The position numbers and the translations under genes are program-made. This document shows positions 12,901 to 26,800 of a stretch of DNA of 64,000 nucleotides, in pieces. Under the pieces are notes generated by a model, which had not been told where the DNA came from, ran no database searches, and saw nothing but the letters and a program-made list of their open reading frames with translations. The DNA is taken from assembly GCA_021209875.1 (NCBI GenBank), contig JAGYVD010000003.1:2604001-2668000 (forward strand), given 5' to 3'. The DNA is from Rosellinia necatrix (lineage: Eukaryota; Ascomycota; Sordariomycetes; Xylariales; Xylariaceae). Within the stretch, counting starts at the first letter, position 1, and every line of letters begins with the position of its first letter.

Positions 12901-15900
12901 AAGATTATATAAATACTGTTTTTTTCGGCGTTATTATATTTTTATATAACAAGTCTTAATTTTTATATAGTCAGGTTGTTTTTTTTTATTTTTTATATAA
13001 ATTTAAACTTAAAAATTTAAGCTTTATTATATTTAAATTTAATATATTTAATAAATTAAAATATTTTTATACCATAAAATTGTTAATTTTAATTACATTT
13101 AATTTTTAAATAATATTTCCGGTGTAATAATTATACTGTTTTTCTGGAGCTTTACTATTAAAGCATATATTTGCTGTTTTTTTACTATTATAAAAATATT
13201 GTCTAGTTTTTATATAAATATAGCTTATATATCGGCATTTATAGTAGTGTTTTTTTTTAGTCTGTTATACTTTTATACAATAAATAATTAAATAGTTTAA
13301 AATATTTTCTGTTTATTAGTTTATTATTTATTTATTATATAATAATATAGTTTAATTTAAATATATTAAAATTATATCAGGCTATTAATTAAATTAATAA
13401 CTATATTAAATTTTTAATTAATTAGATTTTATATAGCTTTTACTAATTTTTTTTTTTTTTTTATATTAGAACTTTGCTTTTTAAAAGCAGCAAAAATATA
13501 TTATATATAATTAAGCTATTATATTTATTAATCGCATAATTAATTTTAATTTTGGCCTGTTTTTTATAAAATATTTTCATAGCTTTTTTTATTGCTTTTA
13601 TTTTTTATACGATATTTAATAAAAAAGGTAAATCTTGGTTAATTTTAAAATATATTTTAAATATTAATAAAATAAGTATTAGTCTGTTTAAACCTGCGGT
13701 ATTATTTAAAGCTTTAATTATTATTTATAAAATTAATTTTTGTTTTATATAATATTTAATTTTTGTTTTTAATATATTATATATATAATAAAATAGTTTA
13801 TATATTTATTTAATTTTATTTATTATTTAATAAGCTTTAATAAATATTATATAATATTATATATTAATTATTTTAGCTTAGTTTTAGAATTTTTTAATAA
13901 AAGATTTATATTTAAATTATATATAATATAATTAAAAGTTTTTAATATATATTAATTTAATATTTATATAATGTTTTTAAACGTTATATATAAACATAAA
14001 TTTTAAAATATTACAGCTTAAAATAATATTATAGTATTAATAATATAAAGCATTTATTTATTGTTTATTTATATAATATTAATTATAACTTTATAATTAA
14101 AATTATAGTTGTTTTAATTAAAAATTTAAAACGTTTTAATATTTAGTTATATAATTAATAATAATAATAAAACTTCTGGATTTTTTTAAAATTAAATAGT
14201 TTATATTATATTTTGTATAATTTAGCAGCTTATATAGTTTTTTATATAAAATATTTAAAGTAATAATATAAATATTTTAGCTTTGTTTTAATAAAATATG
14301 TTCTAACTTTTAAAAGCTTGTATTAAAAATAAATGTTTTTATTTATATATAATAAATATAGTTTTTTGTTTTATTATATAATAACGTTTTTATATTATTA
14401 AAATAAGCTTATAAACGGTTTATATTTTTAAAAAAATAAAAACAGTGTTAAAATATTTAAAATATAATATATTATTATATTAAAAATGTTTTTTATTTTA
14501 ATTGTTTTAATTAATATAATAGTTTTTTGTTTTTAAATTATATAAAAGCAGTTTTTTTATTTATTTAGCTTGTATATAAAAGTTTATTTAAATATATATT
14601 TTTAATTATGTTTTGCTTATTATTAAATAATTAAAAATATTTATATTTTATAGTTTATTTTAATATTTTATATAATATTAATTGTTTAATATAAATTAAT
14701 TAAATAGAACATCTGTTTTTAATTTTAAATATTTTTTTATTATATAATATATAAATATATTATTTATTAAAATTAAATTAATTATATATCTTATTTATTA
14801 TTAATTTTTTTTATTATTATTTAAGTTTAGCTTAAAATATTTTTTATATTTTATAAAATATATTAAAAATCGTTAAATAATAAAAACAATTAAAAATTAT
14901 TTTATATAAGTTAAAATATATGTTTTTACACAGGCTTTTTTAAAGTATATAGTTTATTAATTAGCAGCCCGTTTTTTTATATATAAAATATTTTTTATTT
15001 ATATAAGCGTTATAATTAGGCTGTTTTTTAAGTTGTAAAAAGTTTTATTGTACGTTAAACTAGCTTAAAAGTCTGCGTATACTTTTAGGTCGGGAAATTT
15101 TTATATAATTGCTTTAGTTATATTTTTAGTCGGTAAAATAAACGTTATTTATTTTTTATATAAAATATTTTATTTTGTTTTTGTTTATAATTTATAAACA
15201 TGCTTTTAAATCAGCAAAAAGCTTTTGCATGTAAGTTTTAAAATATAAAAGCTGTTGCTAATTTTAATATGTTTTAACATATTTATATAACAGTTATATT
15301 TAGCTGGATTTTATTTTAATAGTTTGTTTTAAAGCTTGTTATATTTTTATTAGTTTAATAATTATTAGATTTAATATTTTATATATAACTAGATTTAAAT
15401 TATTTTGTTTTATTTATATAAAAATAATATTAATTTAATTAGCTTAATATTAGCTATAGTTTATATTTATATTAAAATAAATATTTATTATATAATAAAT
15501 TTTATTTTAAGTTTTATTTAGTTTAATATTATATATATAAAAGTTTTTAGCCAGATTTTTAATATAATTAAAAATATAACGTAATATTAGTTTTTATTAT
15601 TTTAAGTTATTAATATAAACTAATAAACAGCCGTGCTTTATTATATAATAAGTTATACGGCTTATTAAAATAGTTTTTTTTTTTTTACGTTTTTAAAAAT
15701 AATATATTTATTAAAAAGTATATTTTTATTTTATACGTTTTAAAAAAATAAGTTAAAAATATATTTATTATAATTAAATTAAACGTTATATATATATATA
15801 ATAATTATTTAAAAGTTTATAAAAATAATATATAATAAAATATTTATAAACTAATTAAAAATTTAATTTATATTTTATAAATATTATATATTTATTTATT

Positions 15901-16910
15901 AAATTAAAAATATATTTATATTTAATTATTAATCGTATAAATAATTTATTAGTTTTTTTTAAAGTTTAAAAATATACGTTAAATATTAGTTTTAATTATA
16001 ATATATTAAATAATATTTTAAGCTATAAAATGCTTATATTATTTATATTTATATAAAACTATTAATTTAAAATAAATAAATTAAATATTTATATAAATAT
16101 TAATATAAATATAAACAAAAATGTTTTAGTTTATTTAATATATATTATTTTTATACGATTTATATAAGCTTAACTGTTTATATAAAACTGTTATTGCTGT
16201 TAAATTATACGTTTTTTTATTTAATATATTAAGCAGCTTTTATTAAATCAGCTTATAAAATTAATTTTATATTTTATATGTTTATAGTTTAAAGTTTTTA
16301 ATATATAATTTTTATAATAGCTGGCTAATTATATTTAAATATTTATATTTTAAAATATAACAGGCTGTTTATATATTAAACATAATTAAAGTTATAGTTA
16401 CAACATTAAGCTTTTATTTTTAATATTATATATTAACAGCATTTTATATAATATATTTATTAATTTTATAATTTATTACGATTTTATTATATTATTTAAT
16501 ATTATTATATGTAATAAAAGTTTTTTTATTATATAATTATTTTAAAATTATTATAAAAATATATTAAAAATAAATAAACAAATATTAATAATAAATTAAT
16601 AAACAGGTCTTTAAAAGTTTATTTATATATTATTTAGTTTTTATATAATAAATAGTTTTATATAATTATATACTATTATTTTTAATATTTAACTTTTATA
16701 TTATAACTTTAAAATATAATAAAACGTATAAAAATATAAATATTTAAAATTAATTTTTTTAAGCTTTTATTATACAAAAATAATTTGTTTATATAAAACA
16801 AAATCTTTAAAATATAATATAAAAACTTGTTTAAGTTTATTAAACTTTAGGCGCGCTCCGTTTTTATTTTTGCTAATTTATAGTTACGTCCTATAACTAT
16901 TAATTAATAT
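9960..16910. other. AT-saturated interior between inner LTR copies A and B (7.0 kb)
   Basis: Flanked by two same-orientation LTR-like copies, so it has the size and arrangement of an LTR-retrotransposon internal region (total 7.57 kb). By eye the plus strand is T-rich for long stretches, suggesting the purine-rich strand was the minus strand before mutation. Low-complexity remnants include (TAA)n at 10301-10326 and (GCT)n at about 10330-10360. No ORF survives. No matching target duplication is evident at 9646-9650 versus 17221-17225. Confidence 0.65.
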
Positions 16911-17220
16911 TAAATAAGTTTTATATATGCAATACATATACTGTTTATATATAAAACAAAATATAACTTTTTATTATATAATATTTATTATACTTAATAA
17001 TTTTATTTAAATAATTATTATATATAGCATTATTTTAAGTTTTATATAAAAATTCTGCTAGCGTACAACTTACTAAAATAACAGCGATAATACAGGTGGT
17101 TTTACGTATAAAGCATACATGTTGTATATATATACGTAATATATACGCCATATGCTTATATAAAACATATGCACGTACAACAGCTGTGAGTAATTATAAC
17201 CAATTGCCATAGTTCTAACA
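16911..17220 (+). repeat. Inner LTR-like repeat, copy B (310 bp, half mutated)
   Basis: Same orientation as copy A, ending in TTCTAACA. Its 5' half is AT-converted, while its 3' half keeps most G and C (for example GCTAGCGTACAAC and GCACGTACAACAGCTG). Confidence 0.9.
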
Positions 17221-20200
17221 AAAATAGTAATTAAAAAAACTATAATTAAAATAAAAAAAATTAGTTGAATATATTTAAATAACTAGCAAAAATAATATAA
17301 ATATATATGCTAATAAATAATTTAATATATTACGATTTAAAAACAAAGAATTTTTATATATTTAAGCGCGCCGTTAAATAAATAAAAAAGTTTAAACTTA
17401 ATTATAACCCCGATTTTAATAATATTTTTAAAAGTAATAACAGCAATAATAAAAAAAAAGCCGTTAAATTAAAAAATATTTAAAAAAAAACGCCACGGAG
17501 GAACGTTTTATTAAGCGGTAATACTATATTATTTTTTATATATTATTAAATATAAATATAGCAGATAATAAATAAATTTTAAATTAAATATTTAATATTA
17601 TATTAAATAACATGTTTAATAAAAACAAAAACATTATTAAACAGTAATTACTTTTTTAACATTTTTAAATATTGTTTTAAATTATTATTATATATAATAT
17701 TAAAAAAACAGCAGAAAATATATATTAATATAATTTAAACATAAACTCTGCAGATTATTTAATATTAATAGAACTAATTAATAATTTAATATATTTTAAA
17801 ACTATAAAAAAACAATACAGCAAATTAATATATTAAAAGCAAATTATAATATTAAAGTTTTTAAATATTATAAAAACAAAAATAATTAAATTATTTATTA
17901 TAAAAATAAAAATATAATTAAAAAGCTTTTTTATTTTAAAGCAATTATTTATATAAACAATAATATATTTCCAGCTTTTATTAATACAGCTTTGTTTTTT
18001 GTTTAATATTATAAAATATTTAATTATATATTATTTAACTGCTATTATAAAAACAATTAAATTTTTAAGCTAAACAGTATTAAAAATAGTCCGTAAATAA
18101 TAAAATACGCTAATATTTATATTTAATTAAAAATATAAATAAATAATTTTAAACTACTATATAATATATATATATTGTTAATTAATTTAATTATAAAATG
18201 CTATTAAAAATTTTTTTAAACAGCACTAGCTTAATATAATTTAAAAATAAAAAAACTAAAACAATAAGCTTTAAATTAGTAATTTAAATTAATATATTGT
18301 TTTATTAGCAATAAAATAAATAAACTAAAGCTTTATTATAAAATAATTTTTATTTAAGCAAAAATACTATTATAATTATATTAGCGTTAAAAATAACGAT
18401 TGTAATAAAATATTTAAAAGTTTTAGTTATAAATTAAATTTATATAATAATTTTAAACTTATTATAAATTTTATAAAAATTTATATAATATTATATAAAA
18501 TAACGCAATAAATAAATATAATTAAGTTATAAAATTTATTAATTTTAAAACGCTATTAATAACTATATATAAAAAGATTTTTAAAATATTTAAAATATAT
18601 ATAAATATATAAAATATAAAATATATATTAATAATTTTTAAAAGCAGCAACTAAAACTATATGTAGTATATTAATTAAAAACATATTAAACATATAAAAA
18701 AAACATTAATAATAAAAAAAAAAATATAAAGATAGTTATTTTTATAATTTTTTAATTTTATAAATAAAATACTGTAATTTTAGCTTAATAAATTAAAAAT
18801 TAATATATTTTTAAACTAAAACTTAAAAATATATAAGCAGATTAAACAAATAATATAAAAATATTTTTATTTATTTTATTTAAAACTTAATAAATTTAAC
18901 AATAATATTAAAATATTTATTTATTTTAAAACTAATATAAATATAAATAATTTAAGCTAGCAACTATACTAGCAGTTTTAAAAAAATATATAAACAACTG
19001 AAATAATTTTATAACTATTAAAAAATATTAAAATAGTAGAACTAGTGCTGTTAAACTAATTTTATTTAATTGTATTACCAGCTTTTATTATATAACAAAA
19101 AATAAACCAAAGCTTATAATAAATTTTAAAAAATAAATATAAAAGTTATAAATAATGCTTATTTTTTTAAATAAAATAATATATTAAAAGCTATATATAA
19201 CGTTATAATATTTATAGTTGTAAATATTATAAAAAATATTATTAATAACTTATAAAAAAACAAATAAATATAAAACAGCTTTTATTATTTTATATTATAA
19301 ATAAAAACAACTTATAGTTATAATAATAAAACTAAAATTATTTTTAGATTTTTAATATAAAATAAAAACTTAATAAAATTTTATTTATAAAATTTATATT
19401 AATATATATTAATAATATTATAATTTTTTTTAAAATAATAACAAATTATATTTATTATTTAAATATTATTTTTAATATTTTTATAAAATCAGGTTATATT
19501 ATAACGCTTAAAAATATTTTTTATATAGTATAGATTTAAAACGCTAAAATAATACATGTTTAAATTAAAGCTGTTTATAAATAAAAAAAAAAATAAAGCT
19601 ATAAAAAACTTAATAATATTTAAAAATTTTTAAAAACTTAAAATAAATAAAAGCTTATAAGTTTTTAATAATATTATATTTATTAATTCGCAGGTATTAC
19701 TGCGCTATTAAATAAACTTAAAATATTAAAATTTAAAAACTGTTTAAAAAAAGCTAATTTTATTAAAGCTAAATAAGCACGCAACTATTAACTACTACTT
19801 AAAATACTGTTTTTAAACTAAATTTTAAAATAAATATAATATTAACTTAAATATAAAAATAATATAATAATATAATAGCTTATAAAAATAAAATATAAAA
19901 ACAGGCATAAAAAACATAAAATATTTTTAAAAACTATATTTATAAAATTATTAGCTTAACGTTTTTTAATTATAATAAACTTTTATTTTATAAGTTAATT
20001 TAAACAGATTAAACAACATCAGGGCAAAATTATATTAAAAACAAAAAAATAATAAATTATGTTTTATATTGTTTTTATCTTGCGTATTAATATTTATTAA
20101 AAAATAATACAGCATTTATAAAATTAAAACTTATAGCTTAATATAAACATTAAAAAACTTATTTAATATTTTAATTATAGCAAAATATATATATATATAA

Positions 20201-23200
20201 ATTATACCGTAATAACATAAGTTTTTCGATCAACTATTAAACGTTTAAAAAAATTTAATCGTTTAATTAATTAAAAAATATTTTTAGCCAGATATAATAA
20301 AAAAATTTAAATATATTATATATTAAATAAAATATTTATAAATACTAATATATTATTTAAACTATTTTAAATAAATAATGCTATTATTTTGCTTATATAG
20401 TTTTTAAGCTTTTTAAAGCTATATTATTTTTAATAATAATTTAACAGCAAACTAAAAAAACAGCTTATAATTAAAAAATTAAAACAAATTAAATTATTAT
20501 AATATAAAAAAATGCTAACGCGTTAATTAAAACGTTAAAACTTAAACATTAAAATATATAACTAATATTAATACTATAATAAATTATAATAATACCAGCT
20601 ACACTAAAAATAAAAATTATATTATAAAATATATAAAATATAATAGTATTAGCAATATATATAATATTTAAAATATAAAACAATATAATAAAAGCTATAT
20701 AAACTAACTATATATTTTATATAATATATAAACGTTTAATAAAACTATATAAAAATATTAAAACAAATAAAAAAAGCTTATTATTATTTTATATATATTT
20801 TACTACGATTTAAAATTTAAACTAATATATTATATAAATAATAATAAAAATAAACTAGTTATTTTTATTATTATTTAAACTAAAGCATTATAAATAACAT
20901 ATAACGATTAAGCTTATTTTAAAATATAATAAACAGCCGATTATTTATAATTTATACTGTTTTTTTAAATATTAAAAATATGTTATAAAATATATTAAAG
21001 CTTGTTTTATATACGTATTAATAAAAAAAACTAGGCATTAATTATATAAAAATTTTTAACTAATTAATACCCTGCATATACTTTTTTTATATTATGTTTT
21101 AATTTTATTATTAAACTGCTAGATTTTATAAATAAAAATAACGTAGTATTAGCAGTAATATATAAATTATTTAAATTTATTAAATATATTATTAGCAAAA
21201 TTTATATATTATAAAAACTAAGCTTGACTATATATATTTTATATATATTTTAACTAAAAATTATTAAACGTTTTTATATTAAATATTAATTTTAAACTAA
21301 TAAATAAACTATAGACAGTATTATATAAAGCAGGCAATATTAATATTAAAATAATAATATTATATTATTAAGCAGTTAATAAACAAATTAAACATGTTAT
21401 TTAAATATTATAAACTTTATTAATTATTATATTAAAAAAAAAAAGCTTAAAGTTAATAATTAAAAAAACTTTATTAAACATGTTATATATTGTTTTAATA
21501 TATTAAAATCTGCTATTATTAAATAAACATTATATAAGTTATTATATAAAAAAAAATTTAAAACTTTTTTATTAATTAGCTTTAAAATTAAAAATAATTA
21601 TATATAAACTAGTAAGGTTTACTAGGGGTAGTGTGGTTAAGTCTGTAAAAGTGTGATGTAGAATTAAGGAAGGAAGGGCTTCTGGTCCCTGCGGGACCAG
21701 AAGCCTTAGGCTAGTACCTTATCTAATCTACACAATCCTTATCTAGCTAGCTACGCTAGCTAGATAAGGAGCCCCCCCTCTTCCTGACTGTGTCATAAAC
21801 GTAATAAATACTGTAATAAAAAACAGCAGATATTATAGCAATTATATAAACAAAAATAAAAATATATTATAACAATAAATATAACAAACTATTAATTATT
21901 AATAAGCACGACTTAATATATATTAAACTAGCAAAATTTAAACAGCTTAAATATTATTTATAAAACCAGATTAAGCTTATTTTTTTTAAAATTAGTTTAT
22001 TTATAGTTAAAAAAAAACTCAGCAATTTTAAATACCGCATTAAACTATTTAAATAGTTATATTAGCAAAAAAATATTTTAATTAAATATTTTAAGTTAGC
22101 AAAAAAAAAAATATTTATAACTATAAAATATTAGAACTAAACAGCTTAAATATAAATAGTATTAATAAATAAATTATCGAAAATATTATTAATTATATAA
22201 AAACACGTTTAATTTTATTTTTAATAGCTAAAATTTAACCGTGCTATAAAATTAAATAGTTTAAATATATAAAAAAAATATAAAAACTAATAATAAACTT
22301 TAAACAAAATATCTTTAATTTATTATAATAATACTACAAGCAAACTAAAACTAAAGCATTTATATATTAATTTAAAAATAAAAAATTATTAAAATAACTA
22401 TATATTATAACAAAATATTTAAAAATAAACGTTTAATATTTAATACTTACTTTTTATTATTATTTTAATATAATATTAAAAAACATAACAGTTTTAAATA
22501 TAACGTTAAAAAGTTTAACATAATTAAAAATAATAAGTTTTTATAAGCTATATTTAATCAATTAAAAACTAAAATAAAAATAATACTAATATAAATATAT
22601 TACGTTTATATAAATATATAAAAAGTTTATAAAACTTTTTAATATTTTTTAATAATATAAATTATTTTTTATTATTATTAGTTTATAGTATATATACACC
22701 CGATAATAAAAATATTTTAATACTAAATAAATATTATATATTTTTTATATTTAAAATAAATATTACATATAACTTATAATCGTGCTTGCTAATTTATATT
22801 AATTATATTTTTTTAAAATAAATTAATAAAAATAACGTATAAAATATAAATTAAAATAACCTTGTTTAAAATAAAAAACTTTTTATTTCTGCTATTTATT
22901 TATATAGCTTATTATATAATTTTATTTTATTATAAGTTTTATTTTTATATGTTATAAATATACAGCTTATTTATAATTATTAAAAATATAGCTTTTTTAT
23001 TAAGTTATTTTTCTGCTTATTATATATTAAAAATTTATTATTAAAATGCTAGCGTATGTTTTTTAGCGCTGATTAGCATAAAATTAATCCTACGTTAATT
23101 ATTATTAATAAAACTAAAAACTAAAAAAAAATTATTATAATTATTATAAATAAAAACATAAAGCTATTTTTATTAGTAATTATTAATATTTTCAAGCTAA

Positions 23201-23532
23201 TAAAATAGCATATAATATTATATTAGTTATATATTAAAATATATATATAATAAAAAAATATATATAACTGTTTATATTATTTATATATTTTTGCAAATTA
23301 TATTAATTATATTTAATTGTTTAGCATTAATAAAAAAAGTATTTATTAATTTTTATCTAATTTTAGTAATATTAACGTTAATATAATTTATTAAAAACTT
23401 ATTTTAAAAGCAACTTTAGATTATAATATAAATAACGTTATATAGATATAGCAGGACAAGTTTAGCAATAAGCCTGCACTAGAGGATTAATAACTAACGT
23501 CTGCCAGGCTTTATTTATAATATTTTTAAAAT
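17221..23532. other. AT-saturated interior between inner LTR copies B and C (6.3 kb)
   Basis: No gene readable. The plus strand is A-rich for long stretches, the opposite of 9960-16910. Short less-mutated patches occur at 17490-17515 and 23450-23530 (the latter next to copy C). The hairpin-rich island at 21610-21794 lies within it. Confidence 0.65.
21610..21794. mobile_element. 185-bp GC-normal island with three 3-nt-loop hairpins; candidate small non-autonomous insertion
   Basis: The island interrupts AT-saturated DNA and shows no RIP-like conversion. It contains three perfect stem-loops, each with a 3-nt loop: CTAGTAA/TTACTAG with loop GGT at 21609-21625; GGCTTCTGGTCCC and its complement with loop TGC at 21677-21705; and a 15-bp stem starting CCTTATCTAGCTAGC with loop TAC at 21737-21769. 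The hexamer ATAAAC is present on both sides (21604-21609 and 21795-21800) and may be a target duplication. No long terminal inverted repeat, poly-A tail or ORF is seen. I do not recognise the family. Confidence 0.6.
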
Positions 23533-23842
23533 TGTTAGAACTATGGCAATTGGTTATAGTTACTTACAGCTGTTGTACGTGCATATGTTTTGTATAAGCA
23601 TATGGCGTACATGTTATGTATATATATATAGCGTGTATGTTTTGTACGTAAGACAGGCTATATTATCGCTGTTATTTTAATAGGTCGTACGCTAGCAGAA
23701 TTCTCGTATAAGACTTGAAATAATGCTACGCACGATAGTTATTTAAATAAAATAATTAAGCATAATAGACATCGTATAATAAGAAGTTATATTCTGTTTC
23801 ACGCGTGAACAGTACGTGCATCGCACGTATAAAGCCCATTCA
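23533..23842 (-). repeat. Inner LTR-like repeat, copy C (310 bp, inverted, least mutated)
   Basis: On the minus strand it begins TGAATGGGC and ends TTCTAACA, with the TG...CA ends expected of an LTR. It is the best-preserved of the three copies and inverted relative to A and B. The DNA just beyond its 3' end (23450-23532) is also less AT-converted than the surroundings. Confidence 0.9.
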
Positions 23843-26800
23843 ATAAAAATAATTATTAAATTATATTTAAATATATTAAATAAAGTTTGCAGTAATGCTA
23901 TAGTTTTTTTGTTTATTTTAATTTTTTTTGTATTAAATGTTTTAGTATTAATTATAATTATATATAATATTAACATCGCAAAATAATTAATTTATACTTT
24001 TATTATAATGTTTTTAATTATTATAAAGTTAATTATAGTTTTAAAAGTTAAACATTTATATAATATATAAAAAAAATTATAAACAAAAAAATGCTTTTAT
24101 TTTATATATTTTAGTAAAAACACTTCTAACAAAATTAATGCTTTAAACTTAAGCTAGATTATTTTAAACATTTTATTAAATATTAATATTATTAATAAGC
24201 GTGCTTATTGTTATATTTAAAACGTTTTATATATTAATAAAGCAAAACAAATTAAAATATTATATATATTAGCAACTATAGCTTGTATTATTAGTTTTAT
24301 AATTTTATAAAACTTTATTATTAGTTTTATTAAAATTAAATAAAATATATTTAAATATATTATATTATATAAAATTAATTATATACGTTTTATTAATACA
24401 AATATAATAAACAGCTATTATATTACTATTAAAATTAATAACGTTTAATATAGCCGCTATAAATTTTATATTAAGCATAAATATTAGTGTTATATTAACG
24501 CTACTAACGGTTATATTATATTTACAGATATAAAGATTAAATATTTTGTTTTTAAGCAATAGTTAATTATTATTAAGATTAGTAAACAGAAAATTTGTTA
24601 ATAAGCTAAAAATAAAAGCTATAACAATATAATTAAAGCATTTTTATATTTAATATTATTAATAAAAATGCTAATTAATATAACAGCTAATATTAATAAT
24701 ATTTATTATATTTATCGCGATTTAATAATAATTAAGCTTACTGATTTATATAGCAAGAACTTTATAAATATTTTAAAAAATATTAATACAGCTATAGCTG
24801 CGTTAAATCTACTCTAGCTGTTTTAAATAGCGCTACTTGTTTATAATAATAAACTTAAACAGGTTGCAAATATTTTCGTTAAAAAATAAAAACTTTATAA
24901 CGTTAATCTATATAAAACTTTGCTTTAAAACATTAAAAATAGCATTTTTAAAACATTAAACAAGCTTATTAATTATTCTGACGCGTATTTTAAACAATAA
25001 AAAAAAGCTAACATATATTTAAAAGTTATTAAAAATTTATTTATTTATTATATAATATTATTAAGAGGTGCACCATGGGGTGTAAAGCGTGTATTATAAA
25101 AGATGAAGGACTAGCAAATCTAGGCTAAGCTAAAGTTTTACCTAGGTGTGGGCTAGGGCCCACATACATAGAGCTAGGCCCAATTAGGTCGTGCCTGTGG
25201 CCACGGGCCACAGCACCCCAAGCGAGGGGCTTATGTAAGCGCTCCCTCTACGCGCGCGTATCAATTATTTATAAACTTATATTTTAAAAAAATAGTAGAA
25301 CTTATTTTTGCCGATTTATGCGTGTAATAGCTATTCTAATACCTGATTTAATTAAATAAAAATATATAACTATATAGCTAGTTATATTATTTAATTTTTG
25401 CGATTTTTTTATACTTTTTTAATTTAATAACGTTTTAAAAATAAAATTTTAAAACATTAAATATATATTATTATAATTTTTAAAAGTTATTTTTAATAAC
25501 GCGGAAGCTAAATAAATTTTTATTTATAACATAATAAAAACTATATACACGGGACACGATATTAATAACAGGTTATAAACCTGTTAGCAAGCTTATATTA
25601 TATAACACCTAGATATTATTATTTTTTTTTTAAAAAAAACAGAAAAAATAAAATTTATTAATATTTAAGTAATATAAATGCTACTACGTAAAATAAGCAG
25701 CAAAAAAAAAAGCTAATTAAATTATAAAGCGCGTATTATTAAATAAATCTATGTTTTATAAAAATTAAATTATTTGCTAGTATTAATTATAAAAATATTA
25801 ATTTTATTAGCTTGTAAAACCGTTTATATTTAATTAAATAAAAAATAGAAATATATTAGTACCGTGGGGTTTATTGCTTTTATTTTAGCTTATTTATATT
25901 AGCAAAAAAAATAAAGAACTTTTATATTTATTAAAATTAAAATTTCTGCAATTTAGATTTAAAAAAAATTATAAGCAAATATATTTATAAAAAAAGCTTG
26001 TATAACATAAAGATAAATTAAACGTTATTATTAAACTTATTTAATTAGTATATAAAAATACTGCGCTAGCTAAAATAAAAGCTATAGCTAAAGCAATAAT
26101 ATTAAATAATATTATAAAAAAGTTAATTTTTATTAATATTTAACTAATTTTAATAATAAATACGCAAAATATTATAATATTACAGCTTTTTTAATAATAT
26201 AATATTTGCTTGATTATATCGACGGTAAAAACGCTGCAAAAAGCGCAAACTTTACTGCAGCTATTTAAAAAATTAATATAATTTAAAACGAACAAATTAA
26301 TACTATTAAAAAATTATAAATAAATAAACCGATTAAAAAATAAGAAAACTTTAATAAAAACATTAATAAAAAAAAATATATAAAGTATTAAATAACGCTG
26401 TTTAAATTAATATTAACATATAAAAAACAGTAGTAAAAACAAAATTAATATTAATATACTTTAATATATAACAAAATATAATATTAATATTATAAAAATA
26501 TTAAAACAATAAAATATTATAAAAAATAAATTTAATTGTTTTTTATAAAATATTTATAATTAAACAATAAATAAAAAAGTTTATTATAAATAATCTTTAA
26601 GTTGTATTATATAGCTATAAACTATTAATAAAATATTTAAAAAACAGAAAATTAATATTAAAATATTTTTTTTTTAAATTATTATTATAAAACGCAGCAG
26701 ACCAGCATAAACTTAAAACAATATAATTAATATTAATTATTAAACAATAAATAATCTATCCTTTATATTTTTATAATATATTAAATAATTAGTTGCTATT

